DNA of 64,000 nucleotides. It comes from Phaseolus vulgaris (taxonomy: Eukaryota; Streptophyta; Magnoliopsida; Fabales; Fabaceae). The notes under the pieces are model-generated. The model did not search any database. It was not told where the DNA came from and saw only the letters and a program-made list of their open reading frames with translations. Position 1 is the stretch's first letter, and each line of letters starts with the position of its first letter. Location of the stretch: the NCBI RefSeq assembly GCF_000499845.2, contig NC_023759.2, positions 20,790,716 to 20,854,715 on the forward strand. Reading direction: 5' to 3'. A program made the translations under genes and the position numbers. Below, piece by piece: positions 56,736 through 64,000 of this stretch.

Positions 56736-57640
56736 TTTGATGCCCACAATGAGGCAGGTAAAATTGATTTTGCCAACCACAAAGAAACTAGTCACAAGTA
56801 TATACCAAACAATAGAGAGGGGTAGTGTGGCATGGTAAGGTGAAAATGAAAGAAATCTGATAAAAGAAGAAACATGTGATTCGAGTTCCAATGAATCACC
56901 AGTCTGTAACTTGTTGTAACGACATTGACATGGTTTGATTAGGTTTCCATCAGAGTTGGATGAATTGAGAGAGAGAAATGGGGATGTTGAAAGGAAGCGC
57001 ATGGACATTGTTAATGATACTGTGTTGTGGAAGTTGGCAGCATGGGAAGAGGTAAAATGCAAGAATCGACGGATCCACATAAGGAGGCTACCGTCGAGGT
57101 TCAACATGGATCTGCTGGAAAACTGTTTAGAGTATCCATTGTTGGATGACCTATGCCCCTACCTCAAAAACCACGATCTAGGACAAAAAACCCATAACCT
57201 CTTGCACAGTTGGTACTGAACAGAATCTTCCATGTCAGAACTCATTTTCGATTGTCGGATGTTGGAGTACCCGTGCCTCACGCAAGATCCCTTGCTCGCA
57301 AAGGCCAGAGGACATGACAACGGAGTTGTGTGAGGTGTGAATGGATTATTTTGACGACAAAAGTAAAATTTCTTTATAGATAACATTATCAATTCACCTA
57401 GTGATCCTTTTAATGCATTCCCATTCTTTATCAATATCCTCTCTTTATTTTTGATTTGTTATTTGTTACCATATTGAGAATTAATAGTAAAGATTGTGGT
57501 AAAAAATAAAATTGGTTATGTGGACAAAAGAGAAGAATGAGAAAGTCTGTGATGGGTGGCCCAAGGAACACTCTTATCGATGTGTAGCCCCAAGGATCCT
57601 AACATTCCCCTTAAAATGGTTTCACATTACACAAATATGA
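56736..57640 (+). other. Internal region of the 2.5-kb element; unrecognised ORF at 56935-57219
   Basis: A 94-codon frame at 56935-57219 (FPSELDELRERNGDVERKRM in its N-terminal part) has ordinary amino-acid composition but no family that I recognise. It could be captured host sequence or chance. The rest shows no conserved coding. Confidence 0.35.
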
Positions 57641-57649
57641 AACTTTGTT

Positions 57650-58385
57650 ATTGTCGTTATGCCATGTCATGTGCCGAGCTAGTTATTCAACATTTCTACA
57701 TAAACGTCACTCGCCGAACCCAATGAGCGGTCTGAGTTAGTTACTTTAAAAAATTCTCTACATATCAACAACTCACCGAACTTCCATGATCGGTCTAAGC
57801 TAGTTACTTTAAAATTTCTCTATGGAAAAATAGCTCACCGAACCTCCATGATCGGTCTGAGCTAGTTACTTTAAAATTTCTCTAAGGAAAAATAGCTCAC
57901 CAAACCTCCATGATCGATCCAAACTAGTTATTTTAAAATTTCTCTACATATAAACAACTTACCGAACTTCCATGATCAGTCTGAGCTAGTTACTTCAAAA
58001 TTCTCTATAGAAAAACAGCTCACCGAACCTCCATGATCGATCTGAGCTAGTTACTTTAAAATTTATCTATGGAAAAACAGCTCACCAAACCTCCATGATC
58101 GGTTCGAGCTAGTTACTTTAAAATTTCTCTACGGATAAACAGCTCACCGAACCACCATGATTGGGCTGAGTTGGCCGAAGGACATTTCTACGGAAACGCC
58201 ACTCGTCGAACCCAATGATTGGACTGAGTTGGTCGAACGACAATTTTATGGAAACAACACTCGTCGAACTCAATGACGTTGAGTTGGTCAAAAGACATTT
58301 ATGTGGAAACGCCACTCGCCGAACCCAATGATCTGACCGAGTTGGTCGTACGACATTTCTATGGAAATGCAACTCGCTTTAATGC
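57650..58385 (+). repeat. Two-class minisatellite in the 2.5-kb element
   Basis: About seven units of ~62 bp (CTCACCGAACCTCCATGATC, GAGCTAGTTACTTTAAAATT, then a CTCTATGGAAAAACAG end) are followed by about four units of ~57 bp of a related class (CACTCGTCGAACCCAATGAT, GAGTTGGTCGAACGACATTT). The classes share the CACTCNCCGAACC head and differ in the middle. The array ends about 45 bp before the polypurine tract. Confidence 0.9.
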
Positions 58386-58428
58386 AGGTAGCCGTATTCA
58401 GTACGCATAAGCCTCTTCGCCCAGCTCG

Positions 58429-58445
58429 GCTAGAGGTTGGGGGGT
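58429..58445 (+). other. Polypurine tract of the 2.5-kb element
   Basis: CTAGAGGTTGGGGGGTT directly precedes the right LTR. Confidence 0.7.
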
Positions 58446-58838
58446 TATGTGTTGTTCGAATGGTCTCAGTAAAAATGTCGATCCCCACAATCAAATTTCT
58501 GACCTAGTCAACAACTGAAGGGTTACAACTTGGATGTTGGCCTGGCAGGCCACGTTAGTTTGACTGGTCAAAATTAGATTACGAAAGTGTTAGGCAAGAC
58601 AAGAAGGCACTCGCTAAGAAGTTAATTTGTGAAAAGAGAAAGAGAGAAAAAATAGGGTGGGGTGGACAACATGGGTGAGAAAAATCCTTGACAAGAACAT
58701 GAAATCGAGGAACTAAGTAAAAGAGTATAAAGGAAAGCAAAAATTAGAAAGAGGAGAACAAGATTTTGGAAAAGAAATTAAAAAAAAGAAGAAGGAATAG
58801 AAAACCAAAATTTTTCGAAAAATAAACCAACGAGAACA
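58446..58838 (+). repeat. 3' LTR of the 2.5-kb element
   Basis: 393 bp from TATGTGTTGTTCG to ACGAGAACA, then the CTATT duplication. Confidence 0.82.
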
Positions 58839-58843
58839 CTATT

Positions 58844-59694
58844 GATAGAAATTATAATTTTAATTTATCACAATAAAAAGTTTTAATTCTTTTCATTAAG
58901 TTTAATATGACTATTTTTATTTCTTCTATACAAATTATGATAGTTCTATTTTCTCGCTAAATTTATTGAGTTTAATATTATATATAATATTATATATATA
59001 TAAATGAGTATAAATTTTATTTGTTTAATATTATATATAATAAATTATATATAAATGAGTATAAATTTTATTTTATAAATTGATGTTATAATATTAAATT
59101 AGACTCAAAATTTATTATATAATATAATATGAAATTATTTTAAAATCTATATTAATTAAAAAGCTATTTAAAATTCATATTAATTAAAAATAAGGGTATA
59201 TACACTTTATCTTATAAACTTTGTATTGTAAGATTGAATACATTAAAATTTCCTAATGCTCAATAAACTTTTAGTTTTTTTTTAATTAATATTTCTTAAG
59301 AGTAAAGTGTTGTACAAGTATTTTCCGTACCCAAATTTTGTAAACACTGACGTGCTTAAATACTATAATCACCTCTTCTCATAAAATATAATTTATAAAT
59401 CAAATTAAAAATGTAAAGAATTGAAGATGAATGTTGGTATAATCATTGCATCCTCGATGACACAAGTTTATTATTATTATTATTATTTATTCCATAAAAC
59501 GTGCTTTTTTGTCTGCGTGTTTTCTCAGATTAGTGGTGTGGTGATCACCAAACACACTTTTTTATAATAATTCTTCTAAATTTGATTCCTGATTTTAGCC
59601 GGCAACTGAAGTTTTATGTTAATTTATTGGAGTCATAGACTCGCACAAAAGGGTGATGAAAGTCATTTAAAAGAGAAAAATATTAAAGTTGCAT

Positions 59695-59729
<35 letters not shown>

Positions 59730-60420
59730 TTGAATGACTGAGTAATTAAGCAGTATTTAAGGGTAATTATTTTAATGCACAGTGATATTTTAATAAATAA
59801 TTTTATGTATAATTGATTATTACTATAATAACTAATTATAATCAGAATTGTTTTTTAAATAATTACAACCAGAATAGTTTTTAAAAAATTTAGTTTCTTA
59901 GATTTAACAAAAAAATTAATCTTCATTTGTCCACAAAATTATTTAAAAGTTAATCTTCATGTATTGTTAGTGTTTTTTAAAATTTTCATCCAATGGGTTT
60001 TTCTTTTTGACGGAACATATTTTTTGAATTTTACCTTATAAAATGTGTAGAGAGTAAACTGCAAGTGAAATATTCATTTTTAGAATTCACCTATTTACAA
60101 TTTTATACTTAACATGAATGTCCTTGTTTTCCTTAAAGAATATAATATAAGATGAAGATACCTACCCATCTACAGAACTAAAGAACTCACTTTTTGTCTG
60201 TAAATTATGCTTAGACAGTTAGAGAAAGGATCAAAAGATAAGCAACTTTTTTCCCTTTTTTTCTCACTCTCTATCTTTAATTTCTGCTAATGCAAAACTT
60301 GAGGGTAATTTGTATTAGAAATTTAGAATCTGAGTGGTAATTATTTAGTATGATTAATTCTTAAGTTAGATGTTTCCCTGCAAGAGTCATGTGCTTTCCT
60401 TTCTGTAAAGTCACAACCAT
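58844..60420. other. AT-rich intergenic DNA with a TA microsatellite
   Basis: No gene seen. A (TA)n run of about 28 bases lies at 59699-59727, and short ATT runs near 59470. Confidence 0.65.
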
Positions 60421-60429
60421 TAGCTAGCC

Positions 60430-60760
60430 TGGTTTAAAATGCTGATCTGATGATGCAACTCCAGCACCTTCACACCTCATCATGAACTAACAAACACATT
60501 AAAATGGAAAATGCTTCATCTCTACTAATTTTTCATGTTTAAAGGAAAATCCACTTTTGTGAACACAGATAGGGCCTGGATTGGCCCTTAGTACATGAAA
60601 GACTGGTAGGTGGTGTTTCTCATCATAGCTTGACATTGAACAAATATCAATAACAATCACTGAAACACACCCTATCAAAACCCCACCACAACACACACAA
60701 AGATAGAGAATCTGAGGGAGAGAGGGAAGAAGTAATATGAAAAAAATCTGAAAATTCTAT
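60430..60760 (-). other. Possible minus-strand transcript leader or small ORF
   Basis: On the minus strand a CT-rich segment (TTCTTCCCTCTCTCCCTCAG, about 60710-60730) that looks like a plant 5' leader precedes a 65-codon frame (60696-60499, including SSYDEKHHLPVFHVL). Composition is less AT-rich than the flanks. I recognise neither a protein family nor a known miRNA. Confidence 0.25.
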
Positions 60761-60967
60761 TTCTTTAATGTTGTTGACATTATCATGTCATAAGAGCCAA
60801 CTCAAACTTGTATCTTTTTGAGTGATATATGGATCCATGTATTGGTGTCTGCTGCTATGGACAATGGGCCACACGTGGCTTTGGTTGAGTGAGTAATGGT
60901 TCAGATGACACTTTCAAAACTATAGTACATACTGATTGAAGTTCAGTGATTTTGTACTTTGAATGAG

Positions 60968-61150
60968 TATAGCATTAAACTCAAAGTCTTCATCAGTTTT
61001 ATTTAAAAATTTAAATGGTGAATAATTATTAGTCATTTATATTGTGATTTTAAATATTTGTAGTATTGCTTTGATGAGAGAATGTAAAATTTGAAAAGTT
61101 TATTGTAAGACTATTTACATAGACTTCTATCCTTATATTCTCTGTTCACA
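60968..61150 (+). repeat. 5' LTR of the short copia element (183 bp)
   Basis: It starts TATAGCATTAAACTC (TGTTAGC in the other LTR) and ends TCTGTTCACA. It lacks about 60 bp present in the 3' LTR. Confidence 0.8.
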
Positions 61151-61152
61151 AA

Positions 61153-61170
61153 TTGGTACCAGAGCTATGG
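61153..61170 (+). other. Primer binding site (tRNA-Met type)
   Basis: TTGGTACCAGAGCTATGG, one base off TGGTATCAGAGC, directly after the LTR. Confidence 0.85.
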
Positions 61171-62405
61171 TCAATATAACCAATCATATGTCACTTCCTC
61201 AATTAACAAAGATGGTCAATTATGACAATTGGAGCGTCCAAATGAAAGTCCTTATGGAATCTTAAGATTCTTGGGAGGTGGTTCAAGAAGGTTTTGAAGA
61301 ACCAGAAAATACTACTGGTTACTCGAAGACCCAAAATAAAGTGTTGAAAGAGACACGATCAAAAGATAAGGCAGCTTTGTACAAATACGTATTCAAACTC
61401 TACAAGGTGAGTTGAAAGCCATGAAGATGAAGAATTCAGAAGATGTATCTAGTTACATCACTTATGTGCAAACGGTAGCCAATCAACTTAAACGCAATGG
61501 AGAAATTCTCACGGATGCAAGGGTCATGGAGAAGATTCTTTGGTCATTGACCGATGACTTTGAAAATGTTGTATGTACAATCGAGGAGTCAAGAAATTTG
61601 GAAGAGATGACCATTGATGATCTCACGGGTTCTCTTGAAGCACATGAACAACGAAAGAAGAAAAAGAAACAAAAAGTCTTGGATGAAGCCTTACAAACAA
61701 AGATGACCATCAAAGAAGACAAGGTGATGTATGTGCAACATAACCGAGGGAGAGGACATGGATGCGGAGGTCACGGTTTTTTATCACAACGGAGGTCGTG
61801 GTCATGGAAACAACAATGAAGAAAGGGGACAAATGAACCAAGAAAACTGGCATGGACGAGGTCGTGGTGGTCGTTCACATCGTTCAAATGTTGAATGTTA
61901 CAATTGCGGTAAATATGGACACTATGCAAAGGAATGTTATGCCAAGAAAAGAGTGGAAGAGAATGCAAATGTACTGGAGGAAGATGAGACAAAAGATGAA
62001 GGAATTCTCATGATGGTCAATGAAGACGTCACTCTAGATAATGACATGATATGGTATCTAGATATGGGCACAAACACCTATTTCTTGATATACAAGAGAT
62101 AGAAGATGGACATGTGTCTTTTGGAGACTCAACAAAAGTTTCAATCAAAGGTCGGGGGAAAATATGTTTTTTCCAAAAAGGACGAAAAAGAATGCACTAT
62201 GGAGGATGTTTATTATGTACCTGATCTGAAGAATAATATTCTTAGTATGGGACAATTGTTGGAGAAAGGTTATTCGGTTTTCATGAAAGACCGAATTTTG
62301 CACTTGAAGGACAAAAATGGACAAGTGCTTGCAAATATGGAGATGGCTAAGAATCGAATGTTCAAACTCAACTTAAAGAGTACATTGCCGAAGAAGTCCT
62401 TTTGT
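61168..62405 (+). pseudogene. copia gag, protease start and GAG-pre-integrase segment
   Basis: From the ATG at 61168 the frame reads SLPQLTKMVNYDNWSVQMKV, a DUF4219-type start, and meets a stop near 61264. The UBN2 part follows in 61412-61819 (VMEKILWSLTDDFENVVCTI). A frameshift leads to a Gly/Arg/His-rich stretch and the CCHC knuckle CYNCGKYGHYAKEC (about 61899-61940), then IWYLDMGTNTYF, the copia protease site with Met where Ser or Thr is usual (D-T/S-G). After a stop (~62099) a GAG-pre-integrase segment continues (TMEDVYYVPDLKNNILSMGQ). Multiple breaks show it is non-functional. It resembles the common plant copia group that starts S-x-P-x-L-x-x-x-N-Y-x-x-W. Confidence 0.88.
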
Positions 62406-62745
62406 GAAGAAAAAATTGAGCTTGAAGATTTAAGGGAAAAATCAAGTAGTTTGGAAGAATTTGCAATTTACTAAATAATGAAAAACAAAATCTTCTAAAT
62501 GAAAGGAGTGTCCTGCTATCTCAATTGGAGAGTGTTGATGCAGAATTTGGTAACCTGGAAAGAAGGTTTACAAATTTGGAAGAAAAATATATTGATATGG
62601 AGAAAGACAAAGAAAGTAGAGTCAATCAAGTTGAAGAACTCCATTTGTTACTTTTGGCACAAAAAGAAAAGGTGAATGAATTACAATCCAAATTAGAAGC
62701 CCATTATACAAATGCCCTTGAACCTATCAAGAAGCTAAGGGCATA
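62406..62745 (+). pseudogene. Captured NETWORKED1-like coiled-coil fragment
   Basis: The reading changes abruptly from retroelement to IELEDLREKSSSLEE, then (after a 1-base frame slip near 62460) LLNERSVLLSQLES, LERRFTNLEEKYIDMEKDKE and NQVEELHLLLLAQKEK. In plant NET1/KIP1-like proteins a repeated order of L-x-D/N-L-R-E-K-S, L-x-x-E-K, L-x-x-R-F-x-x-L-E-x-K-Y-x-x-L-E-K-E and Q-V-E-E-L is characteristic. No copia protein has such a segment after the GAG-pre-integrase. NET1 proteins bind actin at membranes; this piece lacks the NAB actin-binding domain. The assignment is from motif order alone, and another plant long-coiled-coil protein is possible. Confidence 0.65.
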
Positions 62746-63077
62746 ACCAAAAGTCCATGACAAGTATCTTCCATCTTTTGTTATTGTTGATGAGAGTGTA
62801 AGAAATAATACTTCAGATAGTATGACTCTAGGGTGCTGTCAAGGCATCATCTGAAAGGGATATATGGTCTAATCATTATGTTCCAAGCTCATTGAAGCCA
62901 CAGTCTTGCAAAAGATTTTTCTTGGGAGACTAAAAGTATTTCAATCCAGAACTCTGCATGGGTTGGTGCAGTAAAAAAGACCGTAGTTGCTTTTAATCCA
63001 TAAAAGTGTGGTGACTGTTGGGAAAATATTGGAATGACGATCAGAAAAACAATATGAATGAAGAATATGAAAGGTTT
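62746..63077 (+). other. Unassigned internal DNA of the short copia element
   Basis: No frame I can name. GC content is higher than in nearby intergenic DNA, and a coding-like stretch near 62860-63000 might be further captured host sequence. Confidence 0.35.
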
Positions 63078-63095
63078 GAGTTTAAGGGAGGAATT
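63078..63095 (+). other. Polypurine tract of the short copia element
   Basis: GAGTTTAAGGGAGGAATT immediately before the 3' LTR start TGTTAGC. Confidence 0.75.
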
Positions 63096-63340
63096 TGTTA
63101 GCATTAAACTCAAAGCCGTCATCAATTTTACTTAGAAATTTGAATGGTCAATAATTATTAGCTTTAATCATAGTTTTGAATGTCATTTATATTGTGATTT
63201 TAAATGTAATTTATAGTATAGCTATGATGAGAAAGAATGTAGAATTTGAAAAGTTTATTGTAAGACTATTTACATAGACTATATTCTTATCTGAAAAGTA
63301 ACAGTGAAATAAAAGTTATAAGTTATATTCTCTGTTCACA
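63096..63340 (+). repeat. 3' LTR of the short copia element (245 bp)
   Basis: It starts TGTTAGCATTAAACTC and ends TCTGTTCACA. Two segments absent from the 5' LTR are present (around 63165-63185 and 63290-63325). Confidence 0.85.
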
Positions 63341-63404
63341 TATAATCCTAGTTTTCTTCCGGTTCAGCCCTTCTTGTGTTTTTTGGTTCATTAACCTTAT
63401 TGGA

Positions 63405-63782
63405 TTAATGCTGGGAGCAAGCCATCTTTCCATGTGTACTACCATCCATTTCTTCCAAGTTTGAACAAATTGCTTGGTCACTAGATGCTTCATCCACAAA
63501 AGGACTGGTTACTGACTGCACTGATTCCCGAAATTTCGAGTCTAAAAGTCCGGGCGATGATGAACAACATGAATCATAAACACCAGACATGTTACTCTCA
63601 TCTGCTTTCATTTTCCGAGCATAAGCTTCAAAGTTGAATCCAACTATATTTTTCCCACCAAAATAGGATTCCAGCTTGTCCATGTCAAGGTGTTCCTCCA
63701 TCACCATGCAGCTTCTTGGGTTATCAGGGTAAACAAATATCACCTTTTTGTGAGTCTTGGGTTCTAGAAATGGTTTCACCAT
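63405..63782 (-). CDS. Sec14/CRAL-TRIO domain protein, last exon (partial)
   Basis: The last coding exon on the minus strand, from the acceptor GGTACCAG (ends 63783) to TAA at 63405: 125 codons. It begins MVKPFLEPKTHKKVIFVYPD, then MDKLESYFGGKNIVGFNFEA. V-K-P-F-L-x-x-x-T-x-x-K-I/V-x-F and the L-x-x-x-x-G-G motif mark the end of the CRAL-TRIO lipid-binding domain of Sec14-like phosphatidylinositol/phospholipid-transfer proteins. The remaining ~75 residues form a Ser-rich tail. Upstream exons lie beyond the window's right edge; 63783-64000 looks like intron. An ATG happens to start the exon, but it is not the gene's start. Confidence 0.82.
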   Translation of the reverse strand: MVKPFLEPKTHKKVIFVYPDNPRSCMVMEEHLDMDKLESYFGGKNIVGFNFEAYARKMKADESNMSGVYDSCCSSSPGLLDSKFRESVQSVTSPFVDEASSDQAICSNLEEMDGSTHGKMACSQH

Positions 63783-64000
63783 CTGGTACCATGAAAACCA
63801 TGAAGCAAATACAAGAATACTGAACTTAAGACATGTTATTGAGAAAATTTTAACAAAAAAGTAAAGCAACAAACAAAATTCCAGCCTCGAGTAATTTTAA
63901 ACTAATACTCACTTTAAACTAATACTACACTCTAGTTGGAGTAACATTCTCCCATATTTAATGATTCAGCACAGTGGAACAAAAGTATCTCCAAACTCGG
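63783..64000 (-). other. Intron of the Sec14-like gene, running off the window
   Basis: AT-rich sequence upstream of the acceptor at 63783, with no coding match. A short AAACTAATACT block occurs twice (63899-63909 and 63917-63927). Confidence 0.5.

Larger units (their letters stand above)
56319..58838 (+). mobile_element. Short non-autonomous LTR element, 2.5 kb, TSD CTATT
   Basis: Direct repeats at both ends (56319-56735 and ~58446-58838) share TTACAACTNGGATGTTGG, TTTGACTGGTCAAAATTAGA and AAAGAGTATAAAGGA. CTATT flanks at 56314-56318 and 58839-58843 give a perfect target duplication. A TTTGATGCCCACAATGAGGC segment after the left LTR resembles the gypsy TTTGGCGCCCACNNTGGGGC leader. A GAGGTTGGGGGG tract precedes the right LTR. 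There is no gag-pol, so it is a small non-autonomous element. Confidence 0.88.
60968..63340 (+). mobile_element. Short copia element with a captured host-gene fragment
   Basis: LTRs at 60968-61150 and 63096-63340 share TAGCATTAAACTCAAAG, AAAAGTTTATTGTAAGACTA and TATTCTCTGTTCACA ends. Between them are a tRNA-Met-type primer site, a copia gag with zinc knuckle, a protease start and GAG-pre-integrase segment, then about 340 bp resembling NETWORKED1 coiled coil, unassigned DNA and a polypurine tract. Integrase and RT are missing. The right LTR ends 65 bp beyond the stop of the CRAL-TRIO gene. I could not find a clean target duplication. Confidence 0.85.

Noticed and set aside
60420..60460. miR172-like pattern near CTGATCTGATGATGCAAC
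   Set aside because: Too many mismatches and no pairing arm on either side.

Overview
This is a plant nuclear genome window, almost certainly from a legume. The Ty1-copia LTRs carry the AACAACCGATTGTT motif that I associate with Phaseoleae (Phaseolus/Vigna-like) genomes. The genus is inferred from memory and was not tested. Introns are plant-like, intergenic DNA is very AT-rich, and most of the window is nested transposable elements. I found no rRNA, no convincing tRNA and no CRISPR.

Layout. 1-9.6 kb is a pile of broken LTR retrotransposons: two inverted halves of a copia LTR, a degenerate gypsy pol, a copia element with LTR, PBS, gag and a later ORF but no pol, and a minus-strand gypsy gag-protease with its LTR. 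9.6-10.7 kb holds ends of CACTA-type DNA elements and a 467-bp hAT element with an 8-bp target duplication. 11.6-25.1 kb is a decayed CACTA (En/Spm) transposon read on the minus strand. Its TNP2-like gene is split by a 5.8-kb gypsy-type element (14501-20313, TSD CTTAC), a 3.4-kb non-autonomous CACTA element (20366-23748, TSD TAT) and a gypsy 3' end (~24168-24836). 25.1-27.7 kb is AT-rich. 27.7-34.2 kb is one Mutator-like element (MULE, 27724-34235) with long TIRs, a five-exon transposase pseudogene on the minus strand and a small GRF zinc-finger gene on the plus strand near the left TIR. 34.7-44.9 kb is a second pol-less copia element. Its 5' LTR is split by a single-LTR gag-only element (35123-38695), and its gag is split by an inverted relative (39983-43741) that itself carries two solo LTRs.

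45.2-64 kb is the gene-bearing part. After a patch of degenerate telomere-like repeats comes a five-exon COMM-domain gene (plus, 45871-47973). A two-exon gene for a 1342-residue acidic membrane-anchored protein of the Arabidopsis AT5G17910 type follows (minus, 49395-54781). Next are a 2.5-kb LTR element with an internal minisatellite (56319-58838) and a short copia element with about 340 bp that looks taken from a NETWORKED1-type actin-binding gene (60968-63340). The last exon of a Sec14/CRAL-TRIO gene (minus) runs off the right edge.

The host genes show no functional linkage with one another. The informative biology is in the transposons, whose exact target-site duplications allow the order of insertions to be read. 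I see no clearly new defence or metabolic system. The most unusual items are the NET1-like capture, the MULE carrying a GRF zinc-finger gene, the single-LTR element with an intact target duplication, the dispersed near-palindromic motif of the copia family, and the hairpin-forming 44-bp array in the gypsy-type element.
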